27,970 nucleotides of DNA from Candidatus Planktophila sp. (lineage in GTDB: Bacteria > Actinomycetota > Actinomycetes > Nanopelagicales > Nanopelagicaceae): positions 1-27,970 of the forward strand of contig JAHECV010000054.1 in assembly GCA_024641555.1 (NCBI GenBank). Direction: 5' to 3'. Below, one piece after another: positions 15,403 through 23,824 of the stretch. Positions within the stretch are counted from its first letter, which is position 1. Each line of letters opens with the position of its first letter. The translations under genes and the position numbers were made by a program. The notes beneath the pieces are model-generated. The model searched no databases. It saw only the letters and a program-made list of their open reading frames with translations, and was not told the origin of the DNA.

Positions 15403-15817
15403 AACTATCTACAGATTTAATTAAAGATTGCGCGGCGGTGCGGGCGAGGAAAGATACTCGCTCCACCGCCGTTCTCTCTATTATCGCAAAAGCAATATGG
15501 CGATCACCTTCATAAATATCGCACTCAAAGATCATGGTGCGGCCATCCATTTCGGTACAGCGTGCTGTTCCGCGAATCTCTGAACCTATTCCTACAGAAT
15601 CGATTACTGAAACATCATATTTATCGACGATCGTTGTTTCGCCAGTCTCTAAATACTCACCAAGGGCTGCAACACAAGCGCTCTCCATAACGCTCATTAA
15701 ATGTCCTGGCGCAAGAATTGGTAGATCTGAAATCCCCATCGCTAAACAGGTATCACCCGGGCGTACGGTCATTACCGAGAAACCGACTGCACCAATTACT
15801 TCATCGACAGGGCGCAT
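15401..15817 (-). CDS. Hotdog-fold thioesterase, FlK-like
   Basis: A 138-residue protein resembling the fluoroacetyl-CoA thioesterase (FlK)/YiiD-like hotdog family. LAPGHLMSVMESACVAALGEYLETGETTIVDKYDVSVIDSVGIGSEI carries the usual Glu at the helix start (E in VMESA) and the helix-to-strand layout. RTMIFECDIYEGDRHIAFAIIERTAV is the end of the fold. FlK proteins use Thr/Glu/His residues to hydrolyse acyl-CoA; the catalytic set cannot be fully assigned by eye. The natural substrate is unknown. The ATG at 15817 lies 10 bp after rsrA, so it is the third gene of the sigR operon. Upstream in-frame starts overlap the anti-sigma gene and look unrelated. Confidence 0.75.
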   Translation of the reverse strand: MRPVDEVIGAVGFSVMTVRPGDTCLAMGISDLPILAPGHLMSVMESACVAALGEYLETGETTIVDKYDVSVIDSVGIGSEIRGTARCTEMDGRTMIFECDIYEGDRHIAFAIIERTAVERVSFLARTAAQSLIKSVDS

Positions 15818-15827
15818 ATATAAGTGG

Positions 15828-16226
15828 CTATTCTTCGTCGTCGATGAAATGCTGGACGTGGGTTTGTTCAATTTGAATCTCGCGATGTTCAACATTTCCA
15901 AATTCATCGATTTCAATTGAAATCTCGGTCATGCTGAATTGAGTAACCACTTCGGTAACGCCGGCGCCTGTTGCTTGGCGAAGTAGTTCTTCATGAATAC
16001 TTCGGTGCAAATCTTCGGGAGCTTTCTCATCGCATGAACGACGCAGAACATCTTGCAAAAGTGTATGCATCGCTTGTTCGTGCTCGACTTCGGCGCGACA
16101 AGCAGCACAAGTATTTAAGTGCGATTCAATCGCTTGTGGATTACGAGTCTCTTCAACAACTCCTTCGATGATGAAGACAACGGAGGAGAGCACTTCAATA
16201 CATGGAATCTCTTCGAGATGGCTCAT
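15828..16226 (-). CDS. rsrA: Zinc-dependent redox anti-sigma factor, RsrA-like
   Basis: A 132-residue anti-sigma factor of the ZAS family. Cys9 (IPCIEVL), His36, Cys40 and Cys43 (HLNTCAACR) correspond to Cys11, His37, Cys41 and Cys44 of Streptomyces RsrA, the residues that bind Zn and form the regulatory disulfide under oxidation. It should hold SigR inactive when reduced. It overlaps sigR by 4 bp (ATGA). The C-terminal ~45 residues are acidic and extend beyond the core; their role is unclear. Two further Cys (position 64 and others) are present. Confidence 0.92.
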   Translation of the reverse strand: MSHLEEIPCIEVLSSVVFIIEGVVEETRNPQAIESHLNTCAACRAEVEHEQAMHTLLQDVLRRSCDEKAPEDLHRSIHEELLRQATGAGVTEVVTQFSMTEISIEIDEFGNVEHREIQIEQTHVQHFIDDEE

Positions 16227-16849
16227 GCCTTCTCCCCCTTTCCACTCTTGCTGTCGGGCTTTGCGGCAGTGGAGTAGCCAAGTTCTTTTGCATAGTCAGC
16301 TAACTTCTCACGTAATAACTTTCGACCGCGATGTAGTCGCGACATAACGGTGCCAGCTGGAACGTTGACGATATCGGCAATCTCTTTATAAGAAAATCCT
16401 TCAACATCGGCCAAATAAACTGCGATGCGAAATTCTTCAGGGATCTCTTGGAGCGCACGTTTAATATCGCTATCCGGCAAGTTTTCTAACGCCTCTGCCT
16501 CAGCCGATTTTCCAAGATCGCTGGTGTGTGACTGCGCGTCGGCCAACTGCCAATCTTCGAGTTCACCTGCAGCAAGTTGAGGGCGGCGTTGGTCTTTGCG
16601 ATAAGAGTTGATAAAAGTAGTAGTTAATACGCGATACAACCAAGCACGCAGATTGGTGCCTTCTTCAAATTGGTGGAAAGAGTTAAATGCTTTCAGGTAC
16701 GTATCTTGAACTAGATCACGCGCATCTTCAGGATTCTTTGTATAACGAAGAGCGGCGGCATATAACTGGTCCATAAACACAAGGGCATCGCGCTCGAACC
16801 GAGTGTTGCGATCGGCGGCGCTTTCTAGGACTAGATCTTTAGATGCCAT
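16223..16849 (-). CDS. sigR: ECF sigma factor, SigR/SigH redox-stress type
   Basis: A 208-residue ECF sigma factor. Region 2 spans [60 protein letters not shown], and region 4 is [48 protein letters not shown] with its helix-turn-helix. The [13 protein letters not shown] segment and the immediate RsrA partner define the SigR/SigH type, which turns on thiol-redox repair genes. The 12-residue N-terminal extension and the C-terminal Lys-rich tail are ordinary. TAGTGT lies 7 nt before the ATG, so a leaderless start is possible, though AAGAG close to the ATG could be a weak ribosome binding site. No SigR-type promoter (GGAAT and GTT) is visible upstream. Confidence 0.94.
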   Translation of the reverse strand: MASKDLVLESAADRNTRFERDALVFMDQLYAAALRYTKNPEDARDLVQDTYLKAFNSFHQFEEGTNLRAWLYRVLTTTFINSYRKDQRRPQLAAGELEDWQLADAQSHTSDLGKSAEAEALENLPDSDIKRALQEIPEEFRIAVYLADVEGFSYKEIADIVNVPAGTVMSRLHRGRKLLREKLADYAKELGYSTAAKPDSKSGKGEKA

Positions 16850-16862
16850 CTCTTACACACTA
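16850..16862 (-). promoter_or_regulatory. Candidate -10 upstream of sigR
   Basis: TAGTGT on the minus strand (16857-16862) lies 7 nt before the sigR ATG. It fits the recurrent TANNNT hexamer of this window, but the -35 is not recognisable. Confidence 0.35.
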
Positions 16863-16898
16863 TCCCAAAGTTGTTGAAAACGCTCTTTATGAATGGGC

Positions 16899-17624
16899 CT
16901 AAAAGAGGGTCTGGGCCTCACCTAATTCGATCTCATCGATTAGTTCGGGGCCGTTATTTGCCACCAGATTTACTCGCGCAGAAACTGGACGGGTCACCAA
17001 CCCCGCTGTGGGATCTGGGTTTTGCATCAGGGCGATCAAATCTGCAATCTCACGATTCTTGGGATTTAGCCAATCGTTCCATTTAGCACGTTCCATAAAT
17101 ACTGGCATACGGCTATGAATTGTTGCTAACTCGCCAACAGCTTCGCGAGTAATAATCGCTGCAGATTGGATCTCCTCACCTTTCTCATTTTTCCAAGTGC
17201 TCCAGATTCCAGCTATTGAAAGAGATTTGTTGGGATCTGCGGAAGTGATATAGAAAGGTTGTTTCGGCGGATACTTTCCAAGCGAAGTTGCCCATTCGTA
17301 ATAACCAGTTGCTGGAATCAAACAACGCGTTGTACGAAATGCTTGGCGAAATGTTGGTTTCTCATGAATTGATTCGCTTCGCGCGTTAATTGCATGTGAT
17401 TGCGATGCGCGCGCTTCGGCAAAGTTCTTCTGCCAAGGTGCAATGATTCCCCAGGATGCGCTATCCAGTACACGTTTCTCAGCCGTATCGCGAATAATGT
17501 AAATCTCATTGGTTGGTGCGATATTCCAATTAAGCGGCAGCGAAGCATCAAGGGTTGATCCATCGAGATCGAATCTCTCGATGATCTCGTCCATCCCCTG
17601 CGCTTGGGCATAACGACCGCACAT
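16899..17624 (-). CDS. SRAP/HMCES (YedK) abasic-site DNA-protein crosslink protein
   Basis: A 241-residue SRAP-domain protein. Cys2 right after the initiator Met (MCGRYAQ) is the residue that forms a thiazolidine crosslink with abasic sites after Met removal. Asn80 (INARSES), Glu110 (TGYYEW) and His170 (IHSRMPV) complete the catalytic set. It shields abasic sites in single-stranded DNA during replication and resolves the crosslink. The start is fixed by the need for Cys2. It is divergent from aroA, with only 23 bp between the start codons. The C-terminal ~20 residues (IDEIELGEAQTLF) are the usual tail. Confidence 0.95.
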   Translation of the reverse strand: MCGRYAQAQGMDEIIERFDLDGSTLDASLPLNWNIAPTNEIYIIRDTAEKRVLDSASWGIIAPWQKNFAEARASQSHAINARSESIHEKPTFRQAFRTTRCLIPATGYYEWATSLGKYPPKQPFYITSADPNKSLSIAGIWSTWKNEKGEEIQSAAIITREAVGELATIHSRMPVFMERAKWNDWLNPKNREIADLIALMQNPDPTAGLVTRPVSARVNLVANNGPELIDEIELGEAQTLF

Positions 17625-17647
17625 AGGTAGAGAGTAGACTGCCGCTT
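17625..17647. promoter_or_regulatory. Overlapping divergent leaderless promoters for SRAP gene and aroA
   Basis: In this 23-bp gap, TAGACT (17635-17640, plus) lies 7 nt before the aroA ATG, and TACTCT (17631-17636, minus) lies 6 nt before the SRAP ATG. The two hexamers overlap by 2 bp. Neither gene has a Shine-Dalgarno sequence. The -35 elements would lie in the opposite coding region and are not recognisable. Confidence 0.5.
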
Positions 17648-18940
17648 ATGCTCTGGCCCGCTCCATTTCGTGGAGATAAGAAAGTCAGCGCGCGAGTGGT
17701 AATTCCCGGTTCAAAATCGGTGACCAATCGCGCGCTAATTCTTGCTGCGCAAGCCAAGCGCCCTTCACTCTTAAAGCGTCCACTAATTTCCCGCGATACC
17801 GAGTTAATGGTTGCCGGGCTTCGCGCGATGGGCATTGGGATTAAAGATGTTCAGGTAGATAGTGATCTAGCTTGGGAGATAACTCCAGCGCCACTTCGCG
17901 GACCCGCCAAGGTAGATGTCGGAAATGCCGGAACTGTGATGCGCTTCCTGCCACCACTTTCTGCGCTGGCGCAAGGCGATATTTCATTTGATGGAGATCC
18001 CCGCTCTTACGAGCGCCCACTTGGTCCGGTTATCTCTGCCCTTGAAGATCTCGGAATCGAAATTGAACACGATGGTCGTTACAGCTTGCCAATGGTTGTA
18101 AAAAGTAAAGGTCAGATACCTGGCGGTGCGCTAACCATCGATGCCAGTGCATCTAGTCAGTTCTTATCCGCGCTTCTATTGATTGCACCAAGTACACGCG
18201 ATGGAATAGTTGCAACGCATAAAGGTGGACCGCTGCCATCTATGCCGCACATTGATATGACAGTGCAGATGCTCCGTGATTTTGGCGCGCAAGTAGTAGT
18301 AGATAAAGCCGCTAATAGTTGGAGCGTTTCTCCTGGTGAACTACAAGGTCAAGATTTAGTAATAGAGCCAGATCTTTCTAACGCCGCACCTTTTCTATCA
18401 ATCGCTATGGTTTGCGGTGGTTCAATCACTATTGCAGACTGGCCAGAAGTTACAACACAACCTGGCGATCAACTCCGTGAAATTCTCACTTCAATGGGTG
18501 CAAAGATTTCGCGAAATAAAGATGGTTTAACAATTACTGGCGGAGAAAGTATTCACGGAATTGATATAGATCTGCACGATGTTGGCGAATTAACACCGGC
18601 TATCGCCGCTCTCGCTGCTCTTGCAGATTCGCCTTCACATCTACGCGGTATTGGCCATTTACGTCTTCACGAAACCGATCGCTTAGCCGCGCTAACCCGC
18701 GAAATTAACTCAATTGGTGGCAATGTGGTTGAAGATGAAACTTCGTTACACATAACTCCACAAGGCGCCATGGGTAAGGGTTTACACGGTGGCGTATTCC
18801 ACACTTATGAAGACCATCGCCTAGCGACAGCTGGTGCGGTAATTGGATTAGTTATTCCTGGCGTTGAGATTGAAAACGTTGCTACTACCCGTAAGACCTT
18901 GCCTGATTTTCCGGGGCTTTGGCAGAGTTTGGTCTCATGA
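17648..18940 (+). CDS. aroA: 3-Phosphoshikimate 1-carboxyvinyltransferase (EPSP synthase)
   Basis: A 430-residue enzyme that condenses shikimate-3-phosphate with phosphoenolpyruvate, step six of the shikimate pathway. PGSKSVTNRALILAA is the N-terminal substrate-binding motif, followed by DVGNAGTVMRFL (PEP-binding NAGT region), SYERPLGPV, HETDRLAALT and YEDHRLATAGAVIGL. All are typical of bacterial EPSP synthases. Length and order are normal. The start is ATG at 17648, with TAGACT 7 nt upstream and no ribosome binding site. The gene ends with an ATGA overlap on rsgA, so the two are translationally coupled. Confidence 0.97.
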   Translation: MLWPAPFRGDKKVSARVVIPGSKSVTNRALILAAQAKRPSLLKRPLISRDTELMVAGLRAMGIGIKDVQVDSDLAWEITPAPLRGPAKVDVGNAGTVMRFLPPLSALAQGDISFDGDPRSYERPLGPVISALEDLGIEIEHDGRYSLPMVVKSKGQIPGGALTIDASASSQFLSALLLIAPSTRDGIVATHKGGPLPSMPHIDMTVQMLRDFGAQVVVDKAANSWSVSPGELQGQDLVIEPDLSNAAPFLSIAMVCGGSITIADWPEVTTQPGDQLREILTSMGAKISRNKDGLTITGGESIHGIDIDLHDVGELTPAIAALAALADSPSHLRGIGHLRLHETDRLAALTREINSIGGNVVEDETSLHITPQGAMGKGLHGGVFHTYEDHRLATAGAVIGLVIPGVEIENVATTRKTLPDFPGLWQSLVS

Positions 18941-19968
18941 CGCCGCGCGAATTTGATGAATCTGACGCGCGAATTCGCCCAGCGCGACGCACTCGCCCTA
19001 GAAGTAAAGATCGTCCGGCACATACCGATGCCATTCAAGCTTTAGTCACAACCGTTGATCGCGGTCGCACAACTTGTATTACCGACGGCGGTGTAATCGT
19101 TACCGCGATGAAGGCGCGTGAGATGGGGCCAAAATCTGTTGTAGTTGGTGATTTAGTAAATCTTGTCGGGGATGTATCTGGCGCTGAAGGAACTCTGGCA
19201 AGAATAGTTTCGATCGCTCCACGTCGAAATAGTTTAAGCAGAACTGTTGATGACGCCGCAAAGATGGAGCGCACGATTGTTGCCAATATCGATCAACTAG
19301 TAATCGTCGTTGCCGCGGCTAATCCCGAACCGCGCCGCGGACTAATTGATCGTTTCTTGGTTTGCGCCTTCCACGAAAATATCAAACCGATCTTGTTGGT
19401 AACAAAGATTGACGTGGCACCAGTTCCTGATTTCTTGCATGAATACGAATCTCTCGGAGTTGAGATTGCAACCGCTGCCATTAAATCGCAGAGTCGCGAA
19501 TCCGATATCGAAAATTTATTTTCGATATTAAATGGAAAGACTTCGGTATTGGTTGGACACTCAGGAGTTGGAAAATCAACCCTAATTAATGCTCTTGTTC
19601 CGCATGCTGATCGTGTGACCGGCGATGTAAATGATGTAACTGGACGTGGGCGGCATACCTCTTCCAGCGCTATTGCACTTCCACTGGCGCCTGATCTTTC
19701 GCCATCACAGGGGTGGATAATTGATACGCCAGGCATTCGCGCATTTGGCCTTGCTCACCTTGATTCCAACCGCATAGTTGCCGCCTTCAGTGACCTTTAT
19801 GAAGTCACACAAACCTGTATGCCCAACTGTTCACACCATGAAATTGGTTGCCAATTAAATGAATGGGTTGCGCCAAAAGGTGTTGTAAATAACGAGCGAA
19901 GCGCGCGAGTAGCAAGTCTTAGATCACTTTTAGAGCTTAAAGATTCAAACCCGCCCGCGCTAGACTGA
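18937..19968 (+). CDS. rsgA: Ribosome small-subunit-dependent GTPase RsgA
   Basis: A 343-residue circularly permuted GTPase that helps late assembly of the 30S subunit. In permuted order, G4 is LLVTKIDV, G1 (P-loop) is GHSGVGKST (207-215) and G3 is DTPGI. The C-terminal zinc site includes CMPNCSHHEIGC. The N-terminal OB-like domain begins around residue 25 after a basic stretch (RPARRTRPRSKDR). The ATG at 18937 overlaps the aroA stop (ATGA); an in-frame TTG 18 bp upstream is unlikely. aroA-rsgA adjacency is common in actinobacteria. Confidence 0.95.
   Translation: MTPREFDESDARIRPARRTRPRSKDRPAHTDAIQALVTTVDRGRTTCITDGGVIVTAMKAREMGPKSVVVGDLVNLVGDVSGAEGTLARIVSIAPRRNSLSRTVDDAAKMERTIVANIDQLVIVVAAANPEPRRGLIDRFLVCAFHENIKPILLVTKIDVAPVPDFLHEYESLGVEIATAAIKSQSRESDIENLFSILNGKTSVLVGHSGVGKSTLINALVPHADRVTGDVNDVTGRGRHTSSSAIALPLAPDLSPSQGWIIDTPGIRAFGLAHLDSNRIVAAFSDLYEVTQTCMPNCSHHEIGCQLNEWVAPKGVVNNERSARVASLRSLLELKDSNPPALD
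19961..19966 (+). promoter_or_regulatory. Candidate -10 for hisN inside the rsgA end
   Basis: TAGACT, identical to the hexamer before aroA, lies 6 nt before the hisN ATG at 19973 and overlaps the rsgA stop. hisN has no ribosome binding site in the 4-bp gap, so a leaderless internal transcript is possible. Confidence 0.4.
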
Positions 19969-19972
19969 CAAC

Positions 19973-20773
19973 ATGTCCTTCACGCGCGGCAATGATTTGG
20001 CGCTAGCCATGCGCCTGGCAGATGCAGCCGATTCAATAACTTTGGCGCGCTACCAGTCAATCGATCTCGTAGTTTCAACCAAACCGGATAACACTCCTGT
20101 TACAGATGCGGATAAGGCTGCAGAAGAAGCGATCCGCGCACTTCTGAAGAACCACCGTCCAGAAGATGGAATTGTTGGCGAAGAATTTGGAAGCGATGCC
20201 GGTGATGCCGAACGTTATTGGGTTATTGACCCAATTGATGGCACCAAGAACTTCTTACGTGGAGTTCCAACTTGGGCAACTTTAATTGGTCTGATTGAAA
20301 AGCAGAGCGATGGCAGTGAAGTTGTTATCGTTGGAGTCGTAAGCGCACCGGCGCTATTTCGTCGTTGGTATGCCAGTGAAGGAAATGGTGCATTTGTTTC
20401 GGTAAATAAAGCGGCGCCAGAAAGAATTAGCGTTTCTCAAGTTAGCGAAATTAAAGACGCCTCAATTTCATATTCGGATTTTATAGGCTGGGGCGAGAGA
20501 CTAGCGCCATTCCAAGAGTTAATGGCATCTGCTTGGCGCACACGTGGCATTGGTGATTTCTGGTCACATATGTTGGTCGCCGAAGGTGCGGTTGATGTAG
20601 CCGCAGAACCATCACTTGCCCTTTGGGATATGGCAGCGCTCGACATCATTGTGCGCGAAGCAGGTGGAAGATTTACCAACGTTGCCGGCGTAAACGGATC
20701 TCTCGGCGGAAGTGGATTATCAACCAACGCGGCAATCCACGAGAAAATTGTGGAAAAGTTAAATGGCAACTGA
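19973..20773 (+). CDS. hisN: Histidinol-phosphatase, inositol-monophosphatase family (HisN)
   Basis: A 266-residue member of the inositol-monophosphatase-like superfamily. The metal-binding set is Glu70 and Glu71 (VGEEFG), Asp86 and Asp89 in VIDPIDGTKNF (82-95), and a later Asp in ALWDMAALD. Residues GDFWSHMLVAEGAVDVAAEPSLALWD and the length match actinobacterial HisN, which removes the phosphate from L-histidinol phosphate, the penultimate step of histidine synthesis. Other family members (inositol or fructose phosphatases, CysQ) share these motifs, so the substrate is likely but not certain. It starts 4 bp after rsgA and overlaps copA by 11 bp. Confidence 0.85.
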   Translation: MSFTRGNDLALAMRLADAADSITLARYQSIDLVVSTKPDNTPVTDADKAAEEAIRALLKNHRPEDGIVGEEFGSDAGDAERYWVIDPIDGTKNFLRGVPTWATLIGLIEKQSDGSEVVIVGVVSAPALFRRWYASEGNGAFVSVNKAAPERISVSQVSEIKDASISYSDFIGWGERLAPFQELMASAWRTRGIGDFWSHMLVAEGAVDVAAEPSLALWDMAALDIIVREAGGRFTNVAGVNGSLGGSGLSTNAAIHEKIVEKLNGN

Positions 20774-23036
20774 GGCCACTAACTCCGTTCTTGCTCCGCG
20801 TACCTTCTCGGTCTCGGGAATGACTTGTTCTTCATGCGTAAATACCGTTGAGAAATCGCTAAATTCAATTAGCGGAGTAAGCGCAAGCGTTAACTTTGCA
20901 ACTGAAACCGTGCATGTTTTAGCTCCTGCCGAAGTAAAGAGCGCGGATTTGATCAAAAAGATTAAGAGCTCTGGCTATGGCGCAACTTTGGTAGAAGATG
21001 GCGCAGGACCTGCGATGCACAATAAGAAATCTGGCATTGCGCTCTTCTTTGCAATTTTATTTGCCGTGCCGGCAATATTGATTTCGATGGTTGAACAATG
21101 GCACGAAAGAATTGACGCTGAAATTCTATTGACGCTTGATTACTTCAATCTTCTGCATCCTTTATATTCACCCGCCGCTTGGTTGGCTATTGGTCTTACA
21201 GCACCTCTGATATTGATCGTCGCCTTACCAATTCATCGAGCAGCGATTCGTAACTTCTTCCATCCAACGATGGATTCGCTAATTTCACTTGGCTCATTTA
21301 GCGCTTATGGATGGTCTATATATTCAAACGCCACTGGGCAAGGAGATGTCTACACCGAAGTTGCTGCGGGTGTTCTGCTCTTTGTAATTCTTGGACGCCA
21401 CCTTGAATCTCGCGCAAAACGCCGCGCTAGTAGCGCTCTCTCATCTTTATTGGCTTTGAGTTCGAAGGAAGTTACCGTACTTCGCAAAGGCCTGGAAGTA
21501 ATTATTCCGATCTCGGAATTGCAGATCGGTGATGACTTCGTCGTAAAACCAGGTTCACGAATTCCAACCGATGGCTTAGTTATCTCAGGCACTTCTTCGG
21601 TAGATAACGCGATGATGACAGGTGAATCAACTCCGGTTGAAGTTGGACCTGGGTCGCGCGTTATCGGCGCATCGCTCAATAACAACGGTCGCATAATTGT
21701 GCGAGCAACGCGTATTGGTAGCGATACTGAACTAGCGCGCATCACTGCAATGGTCGTTCAAGCCCAAGGAAATAAGGCTCCAATTCAGCGCTTGGCCGAC
21801 CGTATCGCAGCAATATTTGTACCAGTTGTTACAACGCTTGCTATCGCCACCTTCTTTGCCTGGTATTACCTTGGAAATGACGGCGCTGGACATTCTGCTG
21901 CGCTATCTATCCAGATTGCAATCACTGTTTTAGTTATTGCTTGCCCATGTGCACTTGGATTAGCAACACCAGTTGCCTTGCTTGTTGCATCTGGTCGCGG
22001 CGCAACTCGGGGCATTGTTCTTCGCCAACCTCGCGTTCTTGAATTAGCTCGTAAAGTCGACGTTGTCGTTCTAGATAAGACCGGAACAATTACAACTGGA
22101 GTAATGAAAGTTCATGAAGCAACGATTCCAACCAGCGCTCACCAGGTTCTAGGCGCAACATATGCCGAACTCTTAAATGAAAAAACTATTCTTTCTACAG
22201 CGCTGTCTCTTGAATTAGCCAACGACCATCCCGTAGCGCAAGCGATTGTCACTCATGCACTTGCCAACGGCGCATCGCGCAAGGAAGTTGTTGAATTCAC
22301 GCAGACACCTGGCGCAGGCGTTGCCGGTCGAGTTTTGCTAGGCGCAATCTCGCCGGTTGTATTAATCGGAAATCCTAAAGCGATTGCCCATAGCGCAACG
22401 ACTTTCGATGCAAAGATTGAAGAAGCAATTTCTCGAGCAGAAAATCTGGGATATAGCGTCTCAGTTATGGCATGGGATGGTGTTGCGATTGCCGTATTTG
22501 CAACAGGTGATCAATTAAAGAGTGATGCGCAAGTAACCATTTCGACGCTCACATTAATGGGCATAATACCTTGGTTAATTACTGGCGATAACGAAGAGAG
22601 CGCTGGTTCCATCGCACGCGCTGTTGGAATAAAAGGTGATCACGTCATCGCACGCGCGCTACCTGAGGAAAAACTCGATCGCGTAAACGCTCTAAAGTCA
22701 GCAGGCCATACTGTTTTGATGATTGGTGATGGAATAAACGATGCCGCAGCGCTTGCCGCCGCAGATTTAAGTATGGCCATGGGAACAGGAACAGATTCAG
22801 CAATTTCCTCTGCTGATATAACTTTGCTGCGCCCTGAGTTAATGAGCGCGGTCGATGCGCTAACTCTTTCGAAGCGCACTTTAAAAACTATAAAAGTGAA
22901 CTTAGCTTGGGCATTTGCCTATAATCTAATTGGCATCCCTATTGCAGCTGCTGGAGCTCTGACTCCTATGTATGCCGCGGGCGCGATGGCGATTAGTTCG
23001 CTATTTGTGGTTAGCAATTCGCTAACGATTAAGTAA
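20763..23036 (+). CDS. copA: Copper-translocating P1B-type ATPase
   Basis: A 757-residue P-type ATPase. One heavy-metal-associated domain has GMTCSSC (Cys22 and Cys25); the membrane Cys-Pro-Cys (CPC 394-396) in ACPCALGLATP defines P1B; TGES is in the actuator domain; DKTGT (Asp438) is the phosphorylation site; NDHPVAQAI is the HP site; and MIGDGINDAAALAAADLSMAMG is the hinge. Eight TM segments are expected. It pumps Cu(I) out of the cytoplasm (or Ag). The metal (Cu rather than Zn/Cd) is inferred from CPC plus the N-terminal domain. It lies as the last gene of the aroA-rsgA-hisN run with an 11-bp overlap on hisN, unusual company for a copper pump, and no csoR or copZ is adjacent. Confidence 0.93.
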   Translation: MATEATNSVLAPRTFSVSGMTCSSCVNTVEKSLNSISGVSASVNFATETVHVLAPAEVKSADLIKKIKSSGYGATLVEDGAGPAMHNKKSGIALFFAILFAVPAILISMVEQWHERIDAEILLTLDYFNLLHPLYSPAAWLAIGLTAPLILIVALPIHRAAIRNFFHPTMDSLISLGSFSAYGWSIYSNATGQGDVYTEVAAGVLLFVILGRHLESRAKRRASSALSSLLALSSKEVTVLRKGLEVIIPISELQIGDDFVVKPGSRIPTDGLVISGTSSVDNAMMTGESTPVEVGPGSRVIGASLNNNGRIIVRATRIGSDTELARITAMVVQAQGNKAPIQRLADRIAAIFVPVVTTLAIATFFAWYYLGNDGAGHSAALSIQIAITVLVIACPCALGLATPVALLVASGRGATRGIVLRQPRVLELARKVDVVVLDKTGTITTGVMKVHEATIPTSAHQVLGATYAELLNEKTILSTALSLELANDHPVAQAIVTHALANGASRKEVVEFTQTPGAGVAGRVLLGAISPVVLIGNPKAIAHSATTFDAKIEEAISRAENLGYSVSVMAWDGVAIAVFATGDQLKSDAQVTISTLTLMGIIPWLITGDNEESAGSIARAVGIKGDHVIARALPEEKLDRVNALKSAGHTVLMIGDGINDAAALAAADLSMAMGTGTDSAISSADITLLRPELMSAVDALTLSKRTLKTIKVNLAWAFAYNLIGIPIAAAGALTPMYAAGAMAISSLFVVSNSLTIK

Positions 23037-23056
23037 TAAAAACTATTCTTTAAAAC

Positions 23057-23662
23057 TTATTTCAGGCGGAAAGTTGGATATTTATCCGTAACGAGTAGCA
23101 ACATATAACCCTGAACACGGTTCCAGTAAGCAATCGTGCCAAGGACGATCTCTCCTGCCCATTCTGGATATCGACCGGTGATAGAAGTTTGAACCCAGGC
23201 GATAAAGGTTGCAACAAGTGAAATAACTAAGTAAACAAAACCGACGATGTAATGTGGAATCGCTAAGAACCACTTCACCAACGGTAGGAATCGGTTTAAC
23301 TTTTTTCCACCTTCTACATCAGGAAAGAGCACTGCCACTTTTGAATTGGCTTCGATCGATGGATATTTATCGTTTAAAATCAAAACATAAGCAGCTAAGC
23401 GAGTAGATAGTTCGAATATTGCGTGATTAAAAGTTAATAGGTAACTTGGATAAACACCGCGGAAAAGTATGGCAAGTATCGTCGGCAGAAAAATTACGCC
23501 AGCGGTTCCGTACTCCCAATTATTTCCATCGCCAAATGTGGCTTGAGTAAATGAAGCAACGAAGATTACGACTGGAAAGGCGAGAATTCCACGCCAGAAG
23601 ACGGTCGCGCGATTGCGATCTTTATGCTTGATTTTGATAATGGTTTTAACTTGGTTAGCCAT
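23057..23662 (-). CDS. DUF4389 integral membrane protein
   Basis: A 201-residue membrane protein resembling DUF4389 proteins of actinobacteria. It has four to five hydrophobic segments (about 21-41, 50-68, 82-97, 127-153 and 170-185), and KYPSIE and DKYPTFRLK are the repeated DUF4389-like signatures. The second half (PLVKWFLAIPHYIVGFVYLVI) is the most recognisable portion. Function unknown. The ATG at 23662 has AGAGG 7 nt upstream. It is convergent with copA, with 20 bp between stops and no clear terminator. Confidence 0.75.
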   Translation of the reverse strand: MANQVKTIIKIKHKDRNRATVFWRGILAFPVVIFVASFTQATFGDGNNWEYGTAGVIFLPTILAILFRGVYPSYLLTFNHAIFELSTRLAAYVLILNDKYPSIEANSKVAVLFPDVEGGKKLNRFLPLVKWFLAIPHYIVGFVYLVISLVATFIAWVQTSITGRYPEWAGEIVLGTIAYWNRVQGYMLLLVTDKYPTFRLK

Positions 23663-23701
23663 GATCGAACCTCTTTAACTTCAATGAACTACCAGTATTT
23701 C

Positions 23702-23778
<77 letters not shown>

Positions 23779-23824
23779 TCGGAAGTGTCAGTCTAAAGGG
23801 TCGTTAAGTAATAGCCAAATCGCC

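Noticed and set aside
19293..19736. Minus-strand ORF opposite rsgA
   Set aside because: It is a shadow of the conserved GTPase domain frame.
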